DNA from: Candidatus Melainabacteria bacterium MEL.A1
GTDB lineage: Bacteria; Cyanobacteriota; Vampirovibrionia; Gastranaerophilales; Gastranaerophilaceae
Direction: 5' to 3'
Length of the DNA stretch: 64,000 nucleotides
Assembly: GCA_001765415.1 (NCBI GenBank)
Contig: CP017245.1
Location: forward strand, 868,001-932,000
Below, one piece after another: positions 34,181-43,662 of this stretch. The notes beneath the pieces are model-generated. The model searched no databases. It had not been told where the DNA came from and saw only the letters and a list, made by a program, of their open reading frames with translations. The position numbers and the translations under genes were made by a program. Each line of letters opens with the position of its first letter. The first letter of the stretch is position 1.

Positions 34181-35728
34181 ATGTTATCTTGGAAAAAGCT
34201 GGTTTTGGCTATAACTTTAATCGGATTTACTGCTCAATACGCAATGAGTGCGGATATTTGGGTTAATGATTTAAGAAAAATGTTTACAAAAAATTCTTCA
34301 ATAATATATGAAATTAACCTAAGAACATTCGGCGCACAAGATATAAACAAAGACGGAATTATAGATTTTGAAGATGGAGAAGAAAGCGGGACATTTTTAA
34401 ACGCAATTCCACGTCTTGACGAACTTGCTGCCAAAAGAATAAACACAATTCACGTTCTTCCTATTACTCCGGTCGGTAAAACAAAAGCATTAGGCACAGC
34501 CGGCTCATTATATGCAGCATCTAGCTTTAACACAATCAATCCTCAACTTGTAAGCGACAAAAGCGCACTTTCTGCGAAATCCCAAGCAATAAAGTTTGTA
34601 AACGAAGCTCACAAAAGAGGTATTCGTGTAATCATAGATTTGCCATCTTGCGGTTCTTATGACTTATATATGCAAAGACCCGAACTTTTTGTAAAAGACA
34701 AATCCGGTCAACCAGTAATTCCTGCAGATTGGACAGACGTAAGATTACTCAATGCCGGAACAGAAACAGATGTAAACAGAGATGTTTACAATTTATTCAA
34801 AGGCTTTGTTGATATGGTTATAAGCATCGGAGCTGACGGAATTAGAGCCGATGTTGCTACAAACAAACCAGCAAAATTTTGGAAAGAATTGATTGATTAT
34901 TCAAGAACTAAAGATCCTCAATTTTTGTGGTTGGCTGAAGCATCTGAAAGCTGGACAGAAGCAGTTTCACCATACGCAGTATTTACACCTTACAACAAAT
35001 TATTAGAGGCAGGATTTGACGGATACTACGGAAGCTTCTTTAATATAAAAAATTACAAAACAGGGAAAGAATTAATTAACCAAATTATTGCAACAAATAA
35101 TAATTTAACTAAATTTTCAGACCACAAAGCCGTAATCGGGAGTTTTACAACCCACGACGAAATGAGTCCATTGCTTATTAACGGAACAAATTTAAGCGAA
35201 ATGATTATTTGGTTAAATGCAACTTTACCTGTAAACTCTTATTTTGTCGACGGCTTTGATAGTGGCGACAATTATATTTATATGTGGGCAAATAAAGAGG
35301 CATTTAAAACCTATACAGACGACGATTATTATTTTGTTCATCGTGGAAAAATTGACATTTTCAACTTTTCCCGTCAACCAGGCGGTAAAAATGAACAACT
35401 TGAAAGATCTTTCGCACTTGCAAACGGAATTAAAAGAGAATTTATAACAATTATAAATAATGGGAAATTTTCGCCATTAAAAGTTACAAATCCATCAGTA
35501 TTTGCGTACTCAGAAAGCTATAACGGACAAAATCTTGTAGTAATAGGTAACTTGAATTTCCGCAACAACTCTGATGTAATAGTAAAAGTTCCAAAATTAA
35601 ATACCAAAAGTATGGTAATTCCAGTTAGAGTTGACAGTATTCCTATTACTCAAAAAGGTTCAATAAAAACCACTCTAAAACCAGGAGAAATACAAGTTTT
35701 GCTAATTAATGATTCGGAAGCAAAATAA
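34181..35728 (+). CDS. Secreted alpha-amylase family (GH13) protein
   Basis: 515 residues with a signal peptide (cleavage near 23, AMSAD). A calcium-type loop DINKDGIIDFEDG (about 53-65) fits the EF-hand/dockerin consensus. The GH13 barrel follows: region II GADGIRADVA near 217 with the Arg and the nucleophile Asp, region III FLWLAEASE near 249 with the acid Glu, and region IV FTTHDEMS near 322 with His-Asp. Region I is unusual: VIIDLPSCGS lacks the expected Asn-His after the Asp. A C-terminal beta domain ends the protein. It probably cleaves or transfers alpha-glucans in the periplasm or outside. GGGAGAT lies upstream of the ATG. It is divergent from the ROK kinase. Confidence 0.88.
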   Translation: MLSWKKLVLAITLIGFTAQYAMSADIWVNDLRKMFTKNSSIIYEINLRTFGAQDINKDGIIDFEDGEESGTFLNAIPRLDELAAKRINTIHVLPITPVGKTKALGTAGSLYAASSFNTINPQLVSDKSALSAKSQAIKFVNEAHKRGIRVIIDLPSCGSYDLYMQRPELFVKDKSGQPVIPADWTDVRLLNAGTETDVNRDVYNLFKGFVDMVISIGADGIRADVATNKPAKFWKELIDYSRTKDPQFLWLAEASESWTEAVSPYAVFTPYNKLLEAGFDGYYGSFFNIKNYKTGKELINQIIATNNNLTKFSDHKAVIGSFTTHDEMSPLLINGTNLSEMIIWLNATLPVNSYFVDGFDSGDNYIYMWANKEAFKTYTDDDYYFVHRGKIDIFNFSRQPGGKNEQLERSFALANGIKREFITIINNGKFSPLKVTNPSVFAYSESYNGQNLVVIGNLNFRNNSDVIVKVPKLNTKSMVIPVRVDSIPITQKGSIKTTLKPGEIQVLLINDSEAK

Positions 35729-35741
35729 ATTTTATAATTTC

Positions 35742-35879
35742 CTCCCTAGTGAGAGAGGACAAAGTTGGGTGCCAATATTAAGAAATTCCCTTACAGGATA
35801 GTACCCTATCCCTAACACCTCTCACAAAACGTGACATTTAGTCACCTTTTGTTCGGCAGAATCCTCATTAGGGAAGGGA
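35742..35879. repeat. Dispersed inverted-repeat element copy
   Basis: A segment bounded by CTCCCTAGTGAG (about 35742-35754) and CTCATTAGGGAAGG (about 35865-35878), which are near-complementary. Inside is the imperfect palindrome at 35824-35852, identical to 22407-22435, followed by TTCGGCAGA at both sites. Looks like a small MITE-type or REP-type element. No open frame. Confidence 0.7.
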
Positions 35880-35905
35880 TATCTTATCGCCATATTACCT
35901 TCTTA

Positions 35906-38900
35906 TTAATATCCTTTTTTAGCCAAAGCTGCAATACGTTTTCTATTCTTTTTAATAATTTCTTTTGAACGTTTTGTTAAATTACCGGCAACATAACCTT
36001 TTTTCTTTTGTTGGTCTTTGTTGTTGTTACCCATATTCATAATACTTGTTGCGGCTTTAATACCACTGCCAATAGTATCAGTAACTTTTGACATTACTTT
36101 AGCTTTTTTAGCTTTATTTTCTGCAATTACAGCCATCTGATCTTTATATTGACCACGTTTTTCAAGCTCAGCTGATAATGCTTTGGCAGTATCATTATCA
36201 CCCATTTCTTGAGCAAATTCTAATTTTTCAGCCAAAACATCGTCATTAATATCTGCATATTCTTTAGATGCTCCATTTTCAACCATGTTCTTTTTAGCGT
36301 CTTTATCTAGGTTGTTTTCTTCTTTATTAGCTTCTGCTTTTTGAGCATCTCTTGCCTTTTTAGCGTTTTCTAATTTTTCTTTTGGAGTTTCTTCTTTTTT
36401 AACTTGTTCTGTTGTAGTTTTTGATTTGTCATCTGTTTGCGCTTTAGTATCTTCTGCATTGATATTTTGTTCTGCATTTTTAATTTCTGCTTGCGCTTTC
36501 TTTTCTTCTATTTCTTTCTTTTGTTCTTCCTTAGACTTTTCGCTTTCTGTCTTTTTGTCTGCTTCTGTTTTATCTGTATTATTTGTATTGTTGTCAGTGC
36601 TATCAGAGTTATTTGAGTTGTCGGTTCCTTCTGTAGATTCTGTTTTTGAATTATCTTTGTTTTCTTCGTTCTTTTCAACTGCTTTGTTCATTTTGTTATC
36701 AACCAACATACCGATAGATGATGCTGTACTGATTGCACCACCAATTGCACCTAACATTGATGCTAATTTGCTATCACTTCCAAATGATGTCATCAATTGG
36801 CTTGTTGAAGACATTGCAGAACCAACTACACTGCTAACTTTTGCAATTTGACCGAATGTACCAGATTGTCCTAAGCTGCCCAAAGTTGATGCAGCACTTG
36901 TTACTGCAGATGCAGCACCTGCGATTGCTGAAATTTTGCTAAATACTCCGCTTGCTTCTTTACCTTGTACGGCTCTGATATTGTTAACCATATCAGCAGA
37001 AGATGCTACAACATTTAAACCTGATGTAACTGCACCAAGAACTCCGCCGGCTGCACTACCAACGCCAACTTGACTTGATGCAACTGTAATTGCAGCTTGA
37101 CCAATTGACATCAATGCGGCAGTCAAATTACCATTTGCTAAATTGATTACACCTTTAGTTACGCCACAAGCAGCAACTCCATAAGTACCAATTGCAACCA
37201 TAACTTCACCTACTGCATGAGTCCACGGGCTTAATAATAAAATAGTACCTGTTGACAACGTAATAGAGAATTGGTTTTCTGCAATTCCAACTGCACCCAA
37301 TTGTTTAGCTAATTTCTTTTGTTTGTCTTGTTCTTTCTTTTCTGCTTCTTTGTTTTTCTTTTCAATTACTTTTGTTTTTTTAGTAACTTTTTTTTGAGTT
37401 ACTTTTGTTGATTTTTGAAGTTTTATAATTTTTGTTCTGTTTCTTGTGATAACTCTGCCACTTGCTTCAAAACTTACACCAATTTCATTCAATCTTGCAT
37501 CATTGCTCGCAATTTTATCAGCATTAGGAGTTTGAGTTGCATTACCTTGTGCAGCAGTGCTACTCAAAGTTGCAGATTGTTGTTGAACTGATTGAGTATC
37601 AGCTTGAGCTGCTGCATTTGAACTTTGAGTTTGTGCCTGATTTTGACCTTGAATTTGAGCTTGGCGTTGAGCGTTCATATCTTCTGCAGTAAGTTGTTCG
37701 TTTTCTGCAACGATAGCTTCGTATTCAGCAACCATTTCTTCTTGTTTTTTTGCAGCTCTTTCAGATTCTTTTGTCATTTTGATGATTTCTTTTTCATCTT
37801 TTTTCATTTGTTTTGTAAGCTGCTTAGTTTCTTTTTCAAGTTCTTTGGTTGTTTTGTCTGTATCTTTTTTTACATTTTCAGAATCTTTAGAAGAATCTTT
37901 TGCACTATCTTTAGCTTTGTCAACAGTATCTTGAGCTTTATCATCTGTCATTTCTTCTTTTTTGCTTGAGCTTGTGCTTGATGAAGATGATGTTGTAGCT
38001 TCTGCAGCTTTGTTTTCAACTTCATTTGCCTCTTTTTCTTCCGGAGTTTCTTTTTCTCCGTCAGAAACTGTTTTTGTTGCTTTAGAAGTTTGTTTTCCTA
38101 ATTCGTTAGAAGATTTTGTTTCAACTGATATTTCAGAAGGTTTTTCTTCTTGAACAGGAGCTGCAGCACCTGTTGTAGAACCTGTTTCTGTGCTTTGAGC
38201 AGGTTCTGTTTGAGTTGTTGCTGAATTTGTTTGTTGTTGAGCAGTTGCAACTTTTGCAGAAGTTGTTTGAACTCCTGCTGATTGAGTTTCTTCATTTGTC
38301 CCGTCAGCGGTATTTGTAGCACCTTCTTCTGCGTTACCTGCGGTTTGATCTTGGTTATCTTGTTTGTTTGCTTCGTAAGTTGATTGAGTTGTTTCTTCGC
38401 CAGTAATTGAAGAAATTTGACCATCAACTTTATTCAAACCATCTAGTGCAGAAGTTGCAGCAGAAATTGCATTATCAGTCATTTTTTCTGCAGTTGTTAC
38501 AATTCTAAGATTTGCAATAGCCTGAGCATCTGAACCAATACCCATACTTATTCTGCCCTTACGAATATTTTTATAACCTTTTTTGAATTGCCATGCTGCA
38601 ATTTGTTCAAGCCCAACAGTTACACGGTATTTACCCATTTTATTAAGAGTAACACCTGTGTTTCCTGTAAAACTAAACGCTTCTTTGTCAGCCGGAATTA
38701 TTTTTTGTGCATATTCATTATTGCTTGCGATATTGTCATTTTCTTCTGGAACTGAAGTTGAAATTCTTGTTTTTTCTTTTGTTGTTTTATTTTTAAACTC
38801 TGCAACAGAAGTTTCAGAAATTTGTTTAATTTCTTCAATTCTTTGGTTGTTGTTTGTAATAGTTGCTTTGTGTTGTTCAATTTCTTTTTTGTCTGCATCG

Positions 38901-40501
38901 CTTGCAACATTACTATTTTCAGCTTTTTTATCAGAAGAATTGTTGATTTCTTTGTTTAATTCATCTCCTGATTTACCTGTTAATTTTTCTAATTTGGCTT
39001 TTGCTTGTTCATTTTCTTTTTCAAGTTTTACGATTTCTTCTTCACGTTTATCTTGTTCATCTTGGTAACGTTTTACAATTCTTGAAATTTTGAAATTTGC
39101 ATATTTTGCGAACTTAACATCATTTTTAGCAACTTTGATATTTCTTCTTGATGTCATAATTTGTTGTGCCAAATCTGATCTAATTACTTTGCCATCTTTA
39201 ATTAATTCTTTTACATTTTCATCATTTACTATAAAATCTTCTTCTGCAGTTGTTTCAGGAGTTTTTGTTTCTTCTTTAGCTGTATTGTTATCTTCGTTTT
39301 CGTTATCAACAGTTCCTTCTGGTTCATTAGATGCCGGAGTTTTTGCATCTTCTGTAGCTGAAGATGGAGTTGTGTTCTCTACATCATCAGGACCTTGAAG
39401 TTCGTTTGCAGAAAGTACACTATTTTGAACACCCAAAATATCTGCAATATCTCCAACAGATTTTGTAGTATCAGAAGAATATTCTTTTGTATCGTTACCA
39501 ATTTTGTTAGCTTCTTTAGCAAGATTTTTACCTTGAGCCATTGCCATAATTGTTCCGATAAAACCGATTTCGTGAGAAACAGTTTGAGCAGTCATTTTGT
39601 AATTTGCTTGAGATGTATAATCGGCTAAAGTATCGCCAATTTCAATTGTTTCATCTGCAAGTTTTTCACCCAAAACTGCCAAAATATTGATATCATTCAA
39701 AGATCTTGCGATTGCGTTTTTGTCAAACTGCATATTATCAGAATTTTTAGTATTTTTATCTTCCAACATGCCAGTAAGTTGAGCATATTTTTTAGCTTCT
39801 GTATCTGACAATGCTTCGCCATTGTTAACTTTGTTTTGTAAAGTTCTCCATTCTCTAAGTTGTTCTTCGTATTCTTTTAGAGCTTTTTTTTGATCCTTAG
39901 CTTTGTTAAGGAAATTTCTTTCGTGTTTTTGTTTTTCAGGTAAAAGGTCTTCTACTTTGTCATTAATTTTTTCAGCAGTGTCATTACATTTTTCAATTTT
40001 CTTTTTAGCTTTAGGAATAAGGTCTAAATAAGGTTCTTTTTCTGTTGTGTTATCTCCTTCATCAGTATTGTTATCAGTACCTTCAACATTTGCGCCTGAT
40101 GTTTGTAAAATTGTATTTGCAAGGTCAACTATATCTTGAGGAATATTTACTCCATTGTTAACCATTTGCATAATTTCTTCAGCAGAATAACCTGACCATT
40201 GAGGATCAAGAATTTTGCCTGATTTTTTTGCATAAGCTTCAATAGTATATTTTGTATTAATATTTGCTTTATTTAAAATCTTTGTATTTTCAAGATGTCT
40301 TGCATCTAAATTGTAACCACTTGCTACAATTATTTCATAACCTGTTTCATCTTTATAGAATTTTTCAAAATCTAATTTTGTGTCATCATCCAATTGAGAA
40401 TATAGGCGTAATGCCTCAGAATAGCTGATTAATTCGCCATTCACGGTCAAATAATAGTCTTGAAATATTTTATATTTATTTGGTTGACTTTCTACTTGCA
40501 T
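35906..40501 (-). CDS. Giant coiled-coil protein with central hydrophobic Gly/Ala domain
   Basis: 1531 residues, not recognised. The N-terminal 140 residues are globular. From about 160 to 1090 come long Lys/Glu-rich coiled coils separated by disordered stretches rich in T, Q, N and S. A block at about 1090-1290 is hydrophobic and Gly/Ala/Ser-rich (LLSPWTHAVGEVMVAIGTYG, then several IGxAAxxVTSA-like helices). The C-terminus is again charged, ending RKRIAALAKKGY. No signal peptide or cell-wall anchor. The layout of coiled coils flanking hydrophobic helices recalls translocator or pore-forming proteins, but this is shape, not homology. An uninterrupted frame of 4.6 kb shows it is real. Confidence 0.7.
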   Translation of the reverse strand: MQVESQPNKYKIFQDYYLTVNGELISYSEALRLYSQLDDDTKLDFEKFYKDETGYEIIVASGYNLDARHLENTKILNKANINTKYTIEAYAKKSGKILDPQWSGYSAEEIMQMVNNGVNIPQDIVDLANTILQTSGANVEGTDNNTDEGDNTTEKEPYLDLIPKAKKKIEKCNDTAEKINDKVEDLLPEKQKHERNFLNKAKDQKKALKEYEEQLREWRTLQNKVNNGEALSDTEAKKYAQLTGMLEDKNTKNSDNMQFDKNAIARSLNDINILAVLGEKLADETIEIGDTLADYTSQANYKMTAQTVSHEIGFIGTIMAMAQGKNLAKEANKIGNDTKEYSSDTTKSVGDIADILGVQNSVLSANELQGPDDVENTTPSSATEDAKTPASNEPEGTVDNENEDNNTAKEETKTPETTAEEDFIVNDENVKELIKDGKVIRSDLAQQIMTSRRNIKVAKNDVKFAKYANFKISRIVKRYQDEQDKREEEIVKLEKENEQAKAKLEKLTGKSGDELNKEINNSSDKKAENSNVASDADKKEIEQHKATITNNNQRIEEIKQISETSVAEFKNKTTKEKTRISTSVPEENDNIASNNEYAQKIIPADKEAFSFTGNTGVTLNKMGKYRVTVGLEQIAAWQFKKGYKNIRKGRISMGIGSDAQAIANLRIVTTAEKMTDNAISAATSALDGLNKVDGQISSITGEETTQSTYEANKQDNQDQTAGNAEEGATNTADGTNEETQSAGVQTTSAKVATAQQQTNSATTQTEPAQSTETGSTTGAAAPVQEEKPSEISVETKSSNELGKQTSKATKTVSDGEKETPEEKEANEVENKAAEATTSSSSSTSSSKKEEMTDDKAQDTVDKAKDSAKDSSKDSENVKKDTDKTTKELEKETKQLTKQMKKDEKEIIKMTKESERAAKKQEEMVAEYEAIVAENEQLTAEDMNAQRQAQIQGQNQAQTQSSNAAAQADTQSVQQQSATLSSTAAQGNATQTPNADKIASNDARLNEIGVSFEASGRVITRNRTKIIKLQKSTKVTQKKVTKKTKVIEKKNKEAEKKEQDKQKKLAKQLGAVGIAENQFSITLSTGTILLLSPWTHAVGEVMVAIGTYGVAACGVTKGVINLANGNLTAALMSIGQAAITVASSQVGVGSAAGGVLGAVTSGLNVVASSADMVNNIRAVQGKEASGVFSKISAIAGAASAVTSAASTLGSLGQSGTFGQIAKVSSVVGSAMSSTSQLMTSFGSDSKLASMLGAIGGAISTASSIGMLVDNKMNKAVEKNEENKDNSKTESTEGTDNSNNSDSTDNNTNNTDKTEADKKTESEKSKEEQKKEIEEKKAQAEIKNAEQNINAEDTKAQTDDKSKTTTEQVKKEETPKEKLENAKKARDAQKAEANKEENNLDKDAKKNMVENGASKEYADINDDVLAEKLEFAQEMGDNDTAKALSAELEKRGQYKDQMAVIAENKAKKAKVMSKVTDTIGSGIKAATSIMNMGNNNKDQQKKKGYVAGNLTKRSKEIIKKNRKRIAALAKKGY

Positions 40502-40592
40502 AATGACCCTTTTCCTTTAGTTTAAATAACGGGCTTTTTACAAGTATTCTTTAATTTATTTCAAAGTTTATTAATAAAAATTTACATTTTAA

Positions 40593-40685
40593 GAGAAGTG
40601 AAACGTGAAAAGACCGTTTCAGGTGCTATCGCACCAAAATCAATTACCGAGCAAAACGAGCGAAATGAACTTCTCACTTTTCACT
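40593..40685. repeat. Left inverted repeat flanking trxA
   Basis: 93 bp, from GAGAAGTGAAACGTGAAAAG to CTTCTCACTTTTCACT. Its core (AGGTGCTATCGCACCAAAAT and the following CAATTACCGAGCAAA) reappears in reverse orientation at 41034-41126 with only a few mismatches. It ends three bases before the trxA stop codon. Confidence 0.88.
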
Positions 40686-40688
40686 GAC

Positions 40689-41012
40689 TTACAAATGTTT
40701 CTCAATATTCGTAATAATTGTAGATTTTGGCATAAGTCCAACTAATCTTTCAAGCGCTTTTCCGTTTTTGAAAACAAGCAAACTAGGCAAACCGCTTATT
40801 GAATAATCTTGCGCAGTCTTAATATTTTCATCTGTATTAATTTTCACGAACTTAACTTTTCCGGCAAACTCCGTTGCGACTTCATCCAATACAGGACTAA
40901 GCTTTCTGCAAGGTCCGCACCAAGATGCCCAAAAATCAACAACTACCGGTTGTTCTGAATTTAAAACTTCTTGTTCAAAATTTGCATCATTTATTTCTAT
41001 TGTGTTTGACAT
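40689..41012 (-). CDS. trxA: Thioredoxin
   Basis: 107 residues with the active site WCGPC at 31-35, cis-proline in ISGLPSLLVFKNG, and the usual thioredoxin length. It reduces disulfides in cytosolic proteins. The start is ATG 41012, preceded by AAGGAGATAACC; the open frame extends 33 codons upstream through the flanking repeat, but that part is not expected to be translated. The whole gene sits between two 93-bp inverted repeats. A thioredoxin reductase is not in the window. Confidence 0.96.
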   Translation of the reverse strand: MSNTIEINDANFEQEVLNSEQPVVVDFWASWCGPCRKLSPVLDEVATEFAGKVKFVKINTDENIKTAQDYSISGLPSLLVFKNGKALERLVGLMPKSTIITNIEKHL

Positions 41013-41033
41013 GGTTATCTCCTTTTTTTTAAT

Positions 41034-41126
41034 GAGAAGTTCATTTCGCCCGCTTTGCTCGGTAATTGATTTTGGTGCGATAGCACCTGTAACGGTCTTT
41101 TCACATTTCACGTTTCACTTCTCACT
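41034..41126. repeat. Right inverted repeat flanking trxA
   Basis: 93 bp, reverse complement of the copy at 40593-40685 with a few substitutions and a small insertion. It lies immediately upstream of the trxA ribosome site, so the trxA promoter must be inside or beyond it. Confidence 0.88.
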
Positions 41127-41190
41127 CACCACCATACCACATAATTTATTTTTGTGCTATCATCTAACTAGAACTCTATAGGATAGGAAT

Positions 41191-42108
41191 ATGGCAAGAA
41201 AAAAAGTAATAGAAATCGTTCTTGATACAGAAACGACGGGATTAGATTATACAAAAGAGAAGATGGTTGAGTTTGCCGCTGTAAGGCTTGAAAATGGAAA
41301 GATTAAAGATGAATTTCAAACTTTAATTAATCCTGAACAACATATTAGAAAATCCAGTATTGCAATACACGGAATTACCCCTGATATGGTTGCAGATGCC
41401 CCTACGGAAGCAGAAGCTATGCCAAAAATTTTGGAATTTATCGGAGATTATCCGATTGTTGCGCACAACTGTATTTTTGACTATTCGTTCTTAAACGAAG
41501 CCAGTCTTAGAACTACAGGTAAAGAATTAACAAATCCTCGAATTGACTCGCAACAAATGTTTAAAGAGGTTTATCCGGATTTGTTTTCTCACGGTTTAGA
41601 TGCTTTGACAGAAAGATTTCATGTCGAACTTAAAAACCATCACCGTGCTATGGCAGATACAATGGGATTGGCTTTGGCTTATCCAAAATTAAAAAAATTA
41701 TATTTCCAAAAATACGATTGGGAAGTTAAACAACTTGATAATGTTGAATACTTGTTCGAAAGATTTTTGAGAATACAACAAACTGTCACAACATTGCAAT
41801 CAGAATTGCAAGATTTAAAATCCGTATTTAAGTTATATTTTGAACAAGGTGGTGAACCTATTATTTCTCAAACAGGCGAAACTCTTGTTTACAATTCAAA
41901 GCAATCTTTTGGATATGATTTACACCAAATAAAAGATGTTTTGGAAGAAGTAGGCGCTTTTGACAAAGCTGTTAAACTTAATACCGGATTTATTGACCGA
42001 TTGGTTGGCGGATGTAGACTTGATGAAGAAAAAAGAGAACTTATTAAGTGCGCTCGTCACGAAATAAACGAAACAAGAAATATACAAATTATAAAAGCAG
42101 GAAAATAG
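41191..42108 (+). CDS. DnaQ-like 3'-5' exonuclease
   Basis: 305 residues. The first 170 form a DEDDh exonuclease: VLDTETTGLD (10-19), VAHNCIFDYSFL near 90, and HHRAMADTMGLA near 149, giving the D, E, D, H, D set. This is the fold of the DNA polymerase III epsilon proofreading subunit. The C-terminal 130 residues are helical and coiled-coil-like, not the usual epsilon tail, so it may be a stand-alone repair exonuclease. ATAGGATAGGA precedes the ATG. It is followed after 19 bp by the sugar-phosphate transporter. Confidence 0.88.
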   Translation: MARKKVIEIVLDTETTGLDYTKEKMVEFAAVRLENGKIKDEFQTLINPEQHIRKSSIAIHGITPDMVADAPTEAEAMPKILEFIGDYPIVAHNCIFDYSFLNEASLRTTGKELTNPRIDSQQMFKEVYPDLFSHGLDALTERFHVELKNHHRAMADTMGLALAYPKLKKLYFQKYDWEVKQLDNVEYLFERFLRIQQTVTTLQSELQDLKSVFKLYFEQGGEPIISQTGETLVYNSKQSFGYDLHQIKDVLEEVGAFDKAVKLNTGFIDRLVGGCRLDEEKRELIKCARHEINETRNIQIIKAGK

Positions 42109-42127
42109 TAGGAAATAGGAAAAGGAT

Positions 42128-43540
42128 ATGTTAGAAAAATTCGCACAATTTTTTAAAGAACCACCGGTGAAAGAACCTATTCAAGATCCGGAACAGGTTA
42201 AGAGCATGTATTCTCATTGGAGATTGAGAATTTTTTATGCTTGCTTTATCGGTTACACAATATTCTATTTGTGTAAAAAGAACATCGCAGTAGCATTACC
42301 GGGAATTATGGATGAATTTGGCTATTCTGCAACAGAATTAGGTTTGCTAGGTAGCTCTTTGTACTTGACATACGGTATCGGTAAATTTGTAAACGGCGTA
42401 CTAGCAGACGGTTCAGACGTTAGAAAATTCTTCCCGACTGCATTGTTAATGACCGCAATTGCAAATATTTTATTTGCACTTGCTCCTAATTTTGTTAACA
42501 TGTTAGGACTTGATCCTAAAATGACTGCAATAGTTTTATTGTGGGTATTAGCTTTCTTATGGGGTGTAAGCGGATGGTTCCAATCAGCTGGTTTTCCGGC
42601 AGTTGCAAAAAGTTTGACTTATTGGTACTCAAACTCTGAACGTGGTACTAAATGGTCATTGTGGTCTTGTTCTCACCAAACAGGGACTTTTTTAAGCTTT
42701 ATTTTGGCAGGTCATATTGCAGCTCATTTTGGATGGAGAGCAGCTTTCTTAGTTCCAGGTACATTAGCAGTTATTACCGCATTATGGTTGTTTGAAAGAC
42801 TAAGAGATAGACCTCAATCTTTAGGCTTACCTGATGTAGAAGTTTACAGGGAAGAACCTGTTAAAGAAAAATCAGCAGAAGAACAAAAAGCAGAAGACGA
42901 TATGTCTTATGTTCAAATCTTCAAAAAATATGTATTATGCAACAAGACTCTTTGGTTGCTTGCAATTGCCTATGTATTCGTTTACATAATCCGATTTGGT
43001 GCAGAGGACTGGATGATTATGTATTTGAAAAACGCTAAAAACATTGAACTTCAAGACGCAACAAACATGATTGCATCATTACCTCTTGTTGGGATTTGCG
43101 GAACTGTTTGTGCAGGTTTGATTTCAGATAAATTATTCAAAGGCAAAAGAGCGCCAGTTAATTTGATTTATTTAATCGGTGTAATTTTCGCAATTATTGC
43201 ATTGAAATTCAACACAATAGCTAACTTAAACTACGTAATCATCGGTTTGTTAGGTGCTTTTACTTACGGCCCTCAAATGATGATTGGCGGACTTTGTGCA
43301 GTAGAAAGCAGTTCTAAAAAAGTTGCATCAGCAGCATCAGGTTTTACCGGAACATTCGGTTACATCGGAGCTTTCTTGTCTGCAACAGGTACAGGTTATC
43401 TTGTTGACAAATTAGGTTCTAACGGCAACCAAAACTGGGATGGTGCAATATACTTCTGGTTAGCATCTGGTATTATTTGTTTGATTATTTGTTCAATTCT
43501 TGCAATTGACGAATATAAAAAAGATGCTAAAAAAGCGTAG
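42128..43540 (+). CDS. OPA-family organophosphate:phosphate antiporter (MFS)
   Basis: 470 residues, about 12 membrane helices. It matches the UhpT/GlpT/UhpC family: YTIFYLCKKNIAVALPGIM near 43, GKFVNGVLADGSDVRKFFP near 86, and SCSHQTGTFLSFILAGHIAA near 180. These proteins exchange glycerol 3-phosphate or hexose 6-phosphate for inorganic phosphate. A charged central loop (about 240-260) is present. No two-component sensor is adjacent, so sensor-type UhpC is less likely. A terminator follows. Confidence 0.9.
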   Translation: MLEKFAQFFKEPPVKEPIQDPEQVKSMYSHWRLRIFYACFIGYTIFYLCKKNIAVALPGIMDEFGYSATELGLLGSSLYLTYGIGKFVNGVLADGSDVRKFFPTALLMTAIANILFALAPNFVNMLGLDPKMTAIVLLWVLAFLWGVSGWFQSAGFPAVAKSLTYWYSNSERGTKWSLWSCSHQTGTFLSFILAGHIAAHFGWRAAFLVPGTLAVITALWLFERLRDRPQSLGLPDVEVYREEPVKEKSAEEQKAEDDMSYVQIFKKYVLCNKTLWLLAIAYVFVYIIRFGAEDWMIMYLKNAKNIELQDATNMIASLPLVGICGTVCAGLISDKLFKGKRAPVNLIYLIGVIFAIIALKFNTIANLNYVIIGLLGAFTYGPQMMIGGLCAVESSSKKVASAASGFTGTFGYIGAFLSATGTGYLVDKLGSNGNQNWDGAIYFWLASGIICLIICSILAIDEYKKDAKKA

Positions 43541-43596
43541 CTAGCACTTTTTCCCTCGCTCCATTGGGACACTAGTTCAAGGTAAAATAAAATCTT

Positions 43597-43627
43597 AAAA
43601 AGAACGGTATAAAAACCGTTCTTTTTT
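43597..43627 (+). terminator. Rho-independent terminator after the OPA transporter
   Basis: Stem AAAAAGAACGGT (43597-43608) and ACCGTTCTTTTT (43615-43626), loop ATAAAA, ending in a T run. Confidence 0.9.
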
Positions 43628-43650
43628 AATGCAGAAAATTTTGTTCATTG

Positions 43651-43656
43651 TATAAT
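43651..43656 (+). promoter_or_regulatory. -10 box of gmk (leaderless geometry)
   Basis: TATAAT, six nt before the gmk ATG at 43663, with no Shine-Dalgarno. The -35 region is weak. Confidence 0.55.
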
Positions 43657-43662
43657 ATTTCT

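Noticed and set aside
36426..39628. Several rightward open frames of 60-160 codons across the giant coiled-coil gene
   Set aside because: They are shadows of the leftward 1531-residue frame, rich in S, F and C from reversed K/E codons, and have no ribosome sites.
41013..41111. 33-codon N-terminal extension of thioredoxin
   Set aside because: It is encoded by the flanking inverted repeat, and a strong AAGGAG site precedes the internal ATG that gives a standard-length thioredoxin.
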